From Paracoccaceae bacterium (lineage in GTDB: Bacteria; Pseudomonadota; Alphaproteobacteria; Rhodobacterales; Rhodobacteraceae): a DNA stretch of 5,541 nt. This document shows positions 1-5,097 of this stretch, in pieces (within the stretch, counting starts at the first letter, position 1; every line of letters starts with the position of its first letter). The translations under genes and the position numbers were made by a program. The notes under the pieces are model-generated. The model did no database searches. It was given only the letters and a program-made list of their open reading frames with translations, and had not been told where the DNA came from. The DNA is taken from assembly GCA_003250135.1 (NCBI GenBank), contig QKHF01000006.1, positions 1-5,541 of the forward strand. Direction: 5' to 3'.

Positions 1-1
1 T

Positions 2-1030
2 CACACCAATAAGACGCTGATCCAGTTCCTGATCGAGGAGCAGCGGAAGCATGGCGGAGATGAACGCCTGACCATGCTGCTGCACGATGTGGCGACCGCG
101 TGCAAATCCATCGCCAACGCCCTGAAGAACGGCGCGCTCGCCAATATCCTCGGCAGTCTTGAGACCGAGAACGTCCAGGGCGAGACCCAAAAGAAGCTGG
201 ACGTTCTGGCGAACGAGATTTTCATCCGGCGTTGCGAGTTCGGAGGCACGCTCGCGGCGATGGTCTCGGAGGAGATGGACGAGATCCAGCCGATCCCGGC
301 GGAATATCCCAAGGGACGCTATGTGATCCTGTTCGATCCGCTCGACGGGTCCTCGAACATCGACGTGAACGTCTCCGTCGGATCGATCTTCTCGATCCTC
401 GAATTGCCCGAGGGCGTGACTGAGATCACCCATGAAACGGTTCTGCGGCCCGGGGTCGAGCAGGTTTGCGCGGGCTACGCGCTCTACGGGCCGTCAACCA
501 TGCTGGTGCTGACCACCGGAGACGGGGTGAACGGATTTACGCTGGACGGCGATATCGGCGAGTTCCGCCTCACGCATCTGGACATCCAGGTTCCGCCGGC
601 GACGCCCGAGTTCGCGATCAACTCCTCGCGCCAGAACTGGTGGGAGCCGCCGGTCCAGCGCTATGTCGAGGAATGCGTCGAAGGCGAGAGCGGCCCGCGC
701 GGCCGGACCTACAACATGCGCTGGGTCGCCTCGATGGTCGCCGAGATTCACCGCATCCTGATGCGCGGCGGCGTGTTCCTCTATCCGATCGACGAGAAGA
801 ACCGCAAAGCGGGCGGCAAGCTGCGCCTGTTCTACGAAGCCAACCCGATGAGCTTCATCATCGAGCAGGCGGGCGGGCTCGCCTCCACCGGGCGGGAGCG
901 CATCATGGAGGTTGCGCCCGAGAGCCCACACCAACGCGTGCCGGTCATCATGGGCTCTCGAGACGAAGTGAGCCGTGTCGTCGATCTTCATGCGGAGTGG
1001 GACGCAAAAAACAAGGCGGACGGACGCTGA
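2..1030 (+). CDS. fbp: Class I fructose-1,6-bisphosphatase, 5'-truncated by the window edge
   Basis: Hydrolyses fructose-1,6-bisphosphate to fructose-6-phosphate and phosphate in the cytoplasm, for gluconeogenesis and, in autotrophs, the Calvin cycle. The frame is open from base 2. The ATG at 74 is internal: the 24 codons before it encode family sequence (TLIQFLIEEQRKH, like the E. coli Fbp N-terminus), so the real start lies a few codons upstream of the window. In fragment numbering (342 residues visible) I see the metal-site acidic pair E90/E91 in SEEMDE, the DPLDGSS metal/phosphate motif at 112-118, NMRW with the substrate-contacting Arg at 240, and the family signature KLRLFYEANPM at 273-283 with metal ligand E279. 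Length fits the usual 330-345 residues and no key residue is missing. The stop is TGA 1028-1030, and I see no intrinsic terminator after it. No Calvin-cycle gene is visible, so the pathway role is open. Family assignment is near certain. Confidence 0.96.
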   Translation, partial: HTNKTLIQFLIEEQRKHGGDERLTMLLHDVATACKSIANALKNGALANILGSLETENVQGETQKKLDVLANEIFIRRCEFGGTLAAMVSEEMDEIQPIPAEYPKGRYVILFDPLDGSSNIDVNVSVGSIFSILELPEGVTEITHETVLRPGVEQVCAGYALYGPSTMLVLTTGDGVNGFTLDGDIGEFRLTHLDIQVPPATPEFAINSSRQNWWEPPVQRYVEECVEGESGPRGRTYNMRWVASMVAEIHRILMRGGVFLYPIDEKNRKAGGKLRLFYEANPMSFIIEQAGGLASTGRERIMEVAPESPHQRVPVIMGSRDEVSRVVDLHAEWDAKNKADGR

Positions 1031-1085
1031 TACACAAACGGCACAACGGAAAAGTCGAACAATCACTGGAAAAAAAACGACAAAG

Positions 1086-1105
1086 AATATCAATTGACTG
1101 ATATT
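1086..1105. promoter_or_regulatory. Imperfect 20-bp palindrome AATATCA-N6-TGATATT
   Basis: Seven-base arms pair perfectly (1086-1092 with 1099-1105) around a six-base centre; counting the centre, 8 of 10 symmetric pairs match. It lies just upstream of the candidate promoter and overlaps a TTGACT (1094-1099) that has no convincing -10 at normal spacing. Its size suits a dimeric regulator, but its sequence differs from the FadR-type site downstream, so it may bind a different protein. AT-rich DNA produces such symmetry by chance fairly often, so the call is tentative. Confidence 0.35.
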
Positions 1106-1107
1106 TG

Positions 1108-1135
1108 TTGCATATTGTCAGACAAAGTGTATATT
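1108..1135 (+). promoter_or_regulatory. Candidate sigma70 promoter for the gntR-dctPQM-dgoD operon
   Basis: TTGCAT at 1108-1113 serves as a -35 and TATATT at 1130-1135 as a -10, with a 16-bp spacer. Transcription would start near 1141-1143, about 40 nt before the gntR start. The operator-like palindrome at 1115-1125 lies inside the spacer, the expected place for repression by blocking RNA polymerase. The assignment rests on consensus matching alone. TTGACT at 1094 is a better -35 hexamer but lacks a partner at 15-19 bp. Confidence 0.45.
1115..1125. promoter_or_regulatory. Operator-like palindrome TTGTC-A-GACAA, FadR-family type
   Basis: A perfect 5+1+5 inverted repeat. It fits the TNGTNNNACNA pattern known for FadR-subfamily GntR regulators, the family of the gene that follows, and it sits between the candidate -35 and -10. 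Two flanking pairs further out (1111/1129 and 1112/1128) also match. The inference is that the downstream regulator binds here and represses itself and the operon. No second copy of this 11-mer was noticed in the window. Confidence 0.55.
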
Positions 1136-1152
1136 CACCTCGAACAAGGTGA
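1135..1152. repeat. Inverted repeat TCACCT-N6-AGGTGA upstream of gntR
   Basis: A perfect 6-bp inverted repeat around CGAACA. Its core, CACCT-N6-AGGTG, recurs at 2003-2018 directly upstream of dctP, with the same spacing and 13 of 16 identical bases. It overlaps the last base of the candidate -10 and the predicted transcription start, so it would act as a DNA operator if that promoter is right, or as an RNA hairpin if transcription starts further upstream. No binding protein can be named. Confidence 0.45.
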
Positions 1153-1168
1153 TTCTTGCCTATGTGCA

Positions 1169-1174
1169 AAGGTG
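1169..1174 (+). promoter_or_regulatory. Ribosome binding site deciding the gntR start
   Basis: AAGGTG lies 9 nt before the ATG at 1184. The other in-frame starts, TTG 1094 and GTG 1172, have no purine-rich sequence at a useful distance. This supports the 271-residue form. Confidence 0.65.
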
Positions 1175-1183
1175 AATCCGACG

Positions 1184-1999
1184 ATGAAGAAACAGAATGC
1201 CGTTGCGACCAGAGAGAATGGCGTAAGCAGTGAAGTAGCGGAGGAACTCGCAAAGCGAGTGTTCTCCGGAGCCTATCGGCCGGGTGAAATGTTGCCCAAA
1301 GAGACGTCTTTAGTAGACGAACTCAACGTCAGCCGCGCGTCGGTGCGGAGCGGTCTCCAAACGTTAGCGTCGCTTGGCATCATTAAGCGGCAGGTGGCGC
1401 AGGGAACAATCGTCACTGATTTTAGCGAGTGGAACATCCTCAGCCCACAGGTCAGCAGCTGGATGGCGGGCTACGCCAACCCCAATCCGGATTTTCTCAA
1501 GCACGTTTTCGAGTTCCGCTATGCGATCGAGCCTTACATTTCAGCGCTTGCGGCGAGTCGCGCGACAGCAAGAGATCTGGCCGCGATCGAAGAAGCGTAT
1601 GAAAAAATGGAGACGGCGCAGCGCGAGGGAACGGACGCCGAGTTCAGCGACGCAGACATCGCCTTCCATGAGGAAATCTACAAGGCGACGCACAACCTGA
1701 TCTGGGCGCAGATGGCGCACGTGCTGAGGCCAGCGATCATGCTAGTTATCGATAAATCCAATACTTCAGCCGACGAATTGAGCGACAGCCTGAAGCGTCA
1801 CTGGCGCGTCATGGAGTGCATCCGCTTCCGTCGGCCCGGAGAAGCTTATGACGCCGCGATCCGCGTATTGGATCGAACCGCGGTCGACCTGGGCCTCAGC
1901 CCGTCGGGCGCGGACACAGAACTCCTCGCCTTAATGAAGGCTAGGGCTTTGCCGGAGATGCAATCCGCGACTCCGGCTCTTCTGCCAACCACGAAATGA
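1184..1999 (+). CDS. GntR-family transcriptional regulator with FCD domain (FadR subfamily, DgoR-like)
   Basis: A 271-residue predicted repressor of the operon it heads. Residues about 16-78 form the winged helix-turn-helix (YRPGEMLPKE then ELNVSRASVRSGLQTLASLGII, the classic GntR pattern with recognition helix near 50-60). Residues about 105-235 form the all-helical FCD ligand domain, including FRYAIEP at 111-117 with its conserved Arg. Two FCD metal-site elements are present, D158-x3-H162 and H206, but the place where most members have a third His appears to be L229. From memory, E. coli DgoR shares the overall pattern (W..L...V..W, E.R...EP) and also lacks that His. A tail of about 30 residues follows the domain. 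ATG 1184 is chosen for its ribosome binding site and family-like N-terminus. Its TGA is 44 nt before dctP. The first third is less GC-rich than its neighbours. Family is certain; the galactonate effector is inferred from dgoD. Confidence 0.9.
   Translation: MKKQNAVATRENGVSSEVAEELAKRVFSGAYRPGEMLPKETSLVDELNVSRASVRSGLQTLASLGIIKRQVAQGTIVTDFSEWNILSPQVSSWMAGYANPNPDFLKHVFEFRYAIEPYISALAASRATARDLAAIEEAYEKMETAQREGTDAEFSDADIAFHEEIYKATHNLIWAQMAHVLRPAIMLVIDKSNTSADELSDSLKRHWRVMECIRFRRPGEAYDAAIRVLDRTAVDLGLSPSGADTELLALMKARALPEMQSATPALLPTTK
1951..1977 (+). repeat. Inverted repeat GCCGGAG-N13-CTCCGGC at the 3' end of gntR
   Basis: Seven-base perfect arms (1951-1957 and 1971-1977) around a 13-nt loop, inside the last codons of gntR. 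The RNA stem would be GC-rich, but no T-run follows, so it is not a normal intrinsic terminator. With the hairpin at 2001-2020 it could slow decay or limit read-through between regulator and transporter. Codon constraint may explain it. Confidence 0.3.
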
Positions 2000-2000
2000 A

Positions 2001-2020
2001 AGCACCTGCATCAAGGTGTT
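2001..2020 (+). repeat. Inverted repeat GCACCT-N6-AGGTGT between gntR and dctP
   Basis: The core CACCT-GCATCA-AGGTG (2003-2018) is a perfect 5-bp palindrome matching the one at 1136-1151 in arms, spacing and three of six spacer bases. As RNA, a G-U pair and an A-U pair extend the stem to 7 bp with a 6-nt loop. It begins just after the gntR stop and ends 11 nt before the dctP ribosome binding site. It is either a second operator of one regulator or a leader hairpin acting on dctP. Confidence 0.45.
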
Positions 2021-2031
2021 GCGCGATTAAT

Positions 2032-2037
2032 GGAGGA
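2032..2037 (+). promoter_or_regulatory. Strong ribosome binding site deciding the dctP start
   Basis: GGAGGA is 6 nt before ATG 2044. The earlier in-frame ATG at 1996, which overlaps the gntR stop as ATGA, would add 16 residues in front of the signal peptide and lacks a good ribosome binding site, so 2044 is preferred. Confidence 0.85.
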
Positions 2038-2043
2038 TTTCTC

Positions 2044-3063
2044 ATGCGCGTAGGACGGTATTCAACACTTCTGGCGGCGGTGGCCGGCATCGCACTCGCA
2101 GGCCAGGCGGCTGCGGCGGAGTTCGAGTTCAAGTTCCAGTCGAGCGATCCGGCTGGCAACCCGAATTTCGAACTGCAGACCGGCTGGACGAAGGCGCTCG
2201 CCGAGCGCACCGGCGGCCGGGTCAGCCTCGAGCTTTTGCCTGTCGGCTCGATCGTCGAGCACCAGGAGACCCAAGACGCCATCGCCGCCGGCATCATCGA
2301 CGGCCACATCACCGACACGTCGTACTTCACTGGCAAGGACGCCGCCTTCGGACTGATCGCCAATCCGGTCGGCGCCTGGTCGGATCCCGAGCAGATGTTC
2401 GATTTCATGGAGAATGGCGGCGGCAAGGAGCTGATGAACGATCTGGTCGGGCCGTACGGACTGCACTTTATCGGCGCGACCACGCCGGGCCTAGAGGCGT
2501 TCGTATCGAAGGTGCCGATCGACAGCGTCGCCGATCTGAAGGGCGTGAAACTGCGCGCGCCCGAAGGCCTGGTGCAGCAGGTCTTCGCCGCAGCCGGCGC
2601 CGCGCCGGTCAACCTGCCGGGCTCGGAGGTCTTCACCGCCCTCGACAAGGGCGTGATCGAGGCCGCCGACTACACGGTGTTCTCCACTAATCAGGCGCAG
2701 GGTCTGAACGATATCGCCCCCCATCCGATCTATCCCGGCTTCCACTCGATGCCGCTCGTCGAGGTGTCGATGAACAAGGACAAGTGGGATGCGCTGCCGG
2801 ACGACATCAAGGCCGCCTTTGAGGAGACGGTGAAGGAGTTCTCGCGCCACCAGGTCGCGGTTCTCGCTGAGCGTGACAAGGAAGCGGTCGAAGCGGCCAA
2901 GGCGGGCGGCGTCATCACAGTGCACGATTGGTCTGCCGAAGAGCGCGCCAAATTCCGCGCCATCGCCGCCGGCGAGTGGGAGAAGGTGGCCACGCGTAGC
3001 GCCAACGCCCAGAAGGTCTACGACACGTTGACCAAGTATCTGAAAGACAAAGGCCTGATGTAA
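2044..3063 (+). CDS. dctP: TRAP transporter substrate-binding protein, DctP family
   Basis: A 339-residue periplasmic protein that captures an organic acid and delivers it to DctQM. Residues 1-25 are a Sec signal peptide (MRVGRYS, a hydrophobic core, then AAAA), with likely cleavage after A25 so the mature protein begins EFEFKFQ. The body has the DctP pattern: a long TGWTKALAERTGGRVSLEL helix-strand unit, the linker SVADLKGVKLRAP with R171 as the family Arg that pairs with the substrate carboxylate, and the domain-crossing segment GSEVFTALDKGVIEAADY. Length fits the family. The gene follows the regulator by 44 nt and precedes dctQ by 65 nt, with a strong hairpin between, consistent with extra binding-protein mRNA. 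The symbol is a family name; C4-dicarboxylate transport is not implied. D-galactonate or a related sugar acid is inferred from dgoD, because binding-pocket residues cannot be read reliably by eye. Confidence 0.94.
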   Translation: MRVGRYSTLLAAVAGIALAGQAAAAEFEFKFQSSDPAGNPNFELQTGWTKALAERTGGRVSLELLPVGSIVEHQETQDAIAAGIIDGHITDTSYFTGKDAAFGLIANPVGAWSDPEQMFDFMENGGGKELMNDLVGPYGLHFIGATTPGLEAFVSKVPIDSVADLKGVKLRAPEGLVQQVFAAAGAAPVNLPGSEVFTALDKGVIEAADYTVFSTNQAQGLNDIAPHPIYPGFHSMPLVEVSMNKDKWDALPDDIKAAFEETVKEFSRHQVAVLAERDKEAVEAAKAGGVITVHDWSAEERAKFRAIAAGEWEKVATRSANAQKVYDTLTKYLKDKGLM

Positions 3064-3079
3064 CGACGCCGACAGGCCT

Positions 3080-3110
3080 GCAGCCGGCGGCGAACCTCGC
3101 CGCCGGCTGC
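3080..3110 (+). terminator. Perfect 14-bp intercistronic hairpin without T-tract (dctP-dctQ)
   Basis: Arms 3080-3093 and 3097-3110 are exact reverse complements around a 3-nt loop (ACC), and 12 of the 14 pairs are G-C. What follows is TCTAGGGG, not a T-run, so strong intrinsic termination is unlikely. It starts 17 nt after the dctP stop and ends 4 nt before the dctQ ribosome binding site. Such hairpins after binding-protein genes are known to protect the upstream mRNA from 3' exonucleases and to reduce downstream expression. That role is the inference here. Confidence 0.6.
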
Positions 3111-3128
3111 TCTAGGGGAGGAATCGGA

Positions 3129-3740
3129 ATGAGCTCGGACGACAATATCGAAAACGCCGCCGAACACGGACTGGAAGATCATGGGGAAAAAGACAAGGCG
3201 GCGCTGCAGGCCGGCGCGCTGGGTAGCCTGATTAACAAAGGCGGAATCATTTTCGCCCTCGGCTTGGTCGTGGCGATGCTGATCCTGATTCAGGAGGTGT
3301 TCTTGCGCTACGTGCTGAACTCTCCGACGATCTGGGCCCATGAGACAACGATCTTTCTCTGCGCCGCCGCCTTCATCTACGGGGGTCTCTATTGCGCTGC
3401 GAGGAACTCGCACATCCGTGTCGTGATCGTCTACGACTTCGTGAAAGGCGACGTCCGGCGCGCCTTCGACGTGGTGATCTCGCTTGTTTGCGCCGCCTCC
3501 TCGGCGTTCTTCGCCTGGGCCGCATGGCTGATGGTCCAGCGCGCGATCTTCACCCCTGACGGCGCCTTCCGCCTCGAGACCTCTGGTAGCGCCTGGAACC
3601 CGCCGACGCCGGGGCTCCTCAAGGTTTTCATGTTCATTGTTCTCCTTTTGATGGCGATCCAGTTCCTGGTGCTCGCCTGGAACTACGCGCGAGGCGAACG
3701 GGGCGCCCCGCCGACGACGCTTGGTGAGGGAGACGTCTGA
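3129..3740 (+). CDS. dctQ: TRAP transporter small permease subunit, DctQ family
   Basis: A 203-residue inner-membrane protein that forms the membrane complex with DctM and docks the binding protein. Four hydrophobic segments are visible at about 38-58, 72-90, 112-136 and 163-186, the DctQ topology. The family motif after the first is FLRYVLNSPTIWAHE (58-72), followed by the HIRV turn at 95-98. Before the first segment there is a hydrophilic, acidic stretch of about 35 residues (MSSDDNIENAAEHGLEDHGE), making the protein a little longer than many DctQ members. A ribosome binding site, GGGGAGG at 3115-3121, is 7 nt before the ATG. The stop overlaps the dctM start by one base (TGATG at 3738-3742), which implies translational coupling and matched subunit amounts. 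The substrate is set mainly by the other subunits. Confidence 0.93.
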   Translation: MSSDDNIENAAEHGLEDHGEKDKAALQAGALGSLINKGGIIFALGLVVAMLILIQEVFLRYVLNSPTIWAHETTIFLCAAAFIYGGLYCAARNSHIRVVIVYDFVKGDVRRAFDVVISLVCAASSAFFAWAAWLMVQRAIFTPDGAFRLETSGSAWNPPTPGLLKVFMFIVLLLMAIQFLVLAWNYARGERGAPPTTLGEGDV

Positions 3741-5065
3741 TGGAATGGTTTGACATCGTGCCCAATCTCAAGGCGCTGGGCGTCGAGGGCGGCACCTTGT
3801 TGATGTTCGCCATGCTGCTTGGTCTGCTGTTGACCGGTATGCCGCTGGCCTATGTGACGCTGCTGGTGGCGCTGATCTTCGCCCTCGGCTGGTTTGGCCC
3901 TAGCTCGGTGCCGCTGATCACCAGCCGGGTCTACTCGTTCGTGTCATCGTTCGTCTTCGTCTCGGTGCCAATGTTTGTGATGATGGCGGCGCTGCTCGAC
4001 CGATCGGGGATCGCAAAAGACCTCTTCGAGGCGATGAAGCTCGTGGGCGGGCGGGTGCGCGGCTCGGTGGCGGTGCAGACCATTTTCGTCGCGGTCGTTC
4101 TGGCGGCGATGAGCGGCATCATCGGCGGCGAGATCGTGCTTCTCGGCCTGTTGGCGCTGCCCCAGATGCTGCGGCAAGGCTATGACCGCAAGCTGGCGAT
4201 CGGCGTGATCTGCGCCGGCGGCTCTCTGGGCACTATGATACCGCCGTCGATTGTGCTGATTATTTATGGGCTGACCGCCAACGTCTCGATCGGCGAGTTG
4301 TTCACCGCGTCGTTCATCCCCGGCTTCATGCTGGCGTGCTTCTACGTGATTTACGTACTGGTTCGCAGCTACGCCACTCCAGGCCTCGTGCCCGATCCAG
4401 TGCCTGATGAGAGGCCGCTGGCCGAAAAGCTTCAACTGGTGCGAGGCATCATCCTGCCAATTTTGGTGGTGGTGTTCGTGCTCGGCTCAATCTACGGCGG
4501 GATTGCGTCGGTGACGGAGGCCTCGGCCGTCGGCGTGATGGGTGTGCTGATCTCGACCGTCCTCCGCGGAGAGTTCTCGCTGTCCATGCTCAAGGGAGCC
4601 GCGCTGCAAACACTGGCCACATGCGGAATGATCGTGTGGATCGGCATCGGCGCCAGTGCGCTGGTCGGCGTGTTCAACCTGATGGGCGGCATTAAATTCG
4701 TCGCGTCATTGATCTCCGGGATCTCGGAAAATCCAATCATCATCATCCTCTTCATGATGCTGATCCTGTTCGTGCTCGGGATGTTCCTAGACTGGGTCGG
4801 AATCGCGCTGCTGACCATGCCGATCTTCGTGCCGATTGTGGTAAGTCTTGGCTACGATCCGGTATGGTTTGGCGTCGTTTTCGCGATGAACATGCAAGTG
4901 AGCTTCCTCTCGCCGCCTTTTGGTCCCGCCGCCTTTTATTTAAAGAGCGTGGCGCCGCCAGAAATTTCGCTTGGCGAGATATTCAAGGCGCTCTTGCCGT
5001 TCATCTGCATCCAGATCTTGGCTGTCGGTCTTCTCGTAGCGTTCCCTGGCATCACCGGCCGATAG
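3740..5065 (+). CDS. dctM: TRAP transporter large permease subunit, DctM family
   Basis: A 441-residue inner-membrane protein, the sodium-driven transport subunit of the TRAP system. It is hydrophobic throughout, with segments consistent with the usual 11-12 or more helices and re-entrant hairpins. Landmarks are the family block AGGSLGTMIPPS (159-170), the second-half DWVGIALLTMPIFVPIV block (from about residue 352), and SPPFGPAAFYL at 391-401 in the second substrate/ion region. In the first-half hairpin, where many members have a Ser-rich SGSS-type motif, this protein has SGIIGGE at 125-131, as I recall for a subset of sugar-acid TRAP systems. Length is normal and no frameshift is seen. A GAGGGAG at about 3726-3732, inside dctQ, can serve as ribosome binding site next to the overlapping start. 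dgoD begins 32 nt after the stop. Confidence 0.95.
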   Translation: MEWFDIVPNLKALGVEGGTLLMFAMLLGLLLTGMPLAYVTLLVALIFALGWFGPSSVPLITSRVYSFVSSFVFVSVPMFVMMAALLDRSGIAKDLFEAMKLVGGRVRGSVAVQTIFVAVVLAAMSGIIGGEIVLLGLLALPQMLRQGYDRKLAIGVICAGGSLGTMIPPSIVLIIYGLTANVSIGELFTASFIPGFMLACFYVIYVLVRSYATPGLVPDPVPDERPLAEKLQLVRGIILPILVVVFVLGSIYGGIASVTEASAVGVMGVLISTVLRGEFSLSMLKGAALQTLATCGMIVWIGIGASALVGVFNLMGGIKFVASLISGISENPIIIILFMMLILFVLGMFLDWVGIALLTMPIFVPIVVSLGYDPVWFGVVFAMNMQVSFLSPPFGPAAFYLKSVAPPEISLGEIFKALLPFICIQILAVGLLVAFPGITGR

Positions 5066-5068
5066 GTG
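5053..5068. repeat. Degenerate third copy of the CACCT-N6-AGGTG palindrome before dgoD
   Basis: CACCG-N6-AGGTG matches 9 of the 10 fixed bases of the sites at 1136-1151 and 2003-2018, with the same 16-base span. It lies across the dctM stop codon, 29 nt before dgoD. Because most of it is coding, chance is a fair explanation. It is listed because it would put a copy ahead of the regulator, the transporter and the enzyme. Confidence 0.2.
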
Positions 5069-5086
5069 GCGCGAAAAGGTGAATCC

Positions 5087-5090
5087 GGAG
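5087..5090 (+). promoter_or_regulatory. Ribosome binding site of dgoD
   Basis: GGAG is 7 nt before ATG 5098. An AAAAGGTG (5074-5081) lies further up, too far to be the main site. The ATG also matches the known N-terminus of DgoD proteins (MKITK). Confidence 0.75.
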
Positions 5091-5097
5091 CCAAACC

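Larger units (their letters stand above)
1031..1183. other. AT-rich intergenic control region between fbp and the galactonate-type operon
   Basis: This is the longest gap between genes here. By hand count it holds 59 G/C of 153, about 39%, far below the flanking genes. It contains an A8 run (1070-1077), a 20-bp imperfect palindrome (1086-1105), a candidate sigma70 promoter (1108-1135), a FadR-type operator-like palindrome (1115-1125) and a CACCT-N6-AGGTG palindrome (1135-1152), then the gntR ribosome binding site. No GC-rich hairpin followed by a T-run is seen after fbp, so fbp transcripts either end by Rho or read through. A TTG-initiated in-frame extension of gntR from 1094 would run through this region. 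I reject it because it has no ribosome binding site and its residues do not look like a GntR N-terminus. Confidence 0.8.

Noticed and set aside
494..1093. Long antisense open frame opposite fbp, about 199 codons
   Set aside because: It mirrors the fbp coding frame in GC-rich DNA. The + strand frame has an unmistakable family match, and the antisense product is Arg/His/Ala-rich with no recognisable domain.
1094..1183. TTG-initiated N-terminal extension of the GntR regulator
   Set aside because: It has no ribosome binding site before TTG 1094, its Cys/Ile-rich residues do not resemble a GntR N-terminus, and it would overlap the promoter and operator. ATG 1184 has AAGGTG at good spacing.
1996..2043. 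dctP start at ATG 1996 overlapping the gntR stop (ATGA)
   Set aside because: Tempting as translational coupling, but it places 16 unrelated residues before a normal signal peptide. ATG 2044 has a near-ideal GGAGGA 6 nt upstream.
4864..5082. + strand open frame overlapping the end of dctM, about 72 codons
   Set aside because: It lies in another frame within the strongly matched DctM C-terminus, and its composition is typical of a shadow frame.
1168..5087. 13-base exact direct repeat AAAGGTGAATCCG at 1168-1180 and 5075-5087, upstream of gntR and dgoD
   Set aside because: Both copies include a purine-rich ribosome-binding-like stretch, and one chance 13-mer pair in about 5.5 kb is not rare (roughly 0.2 expected). 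Noted, but not taken as a regulatory element without a third copy.
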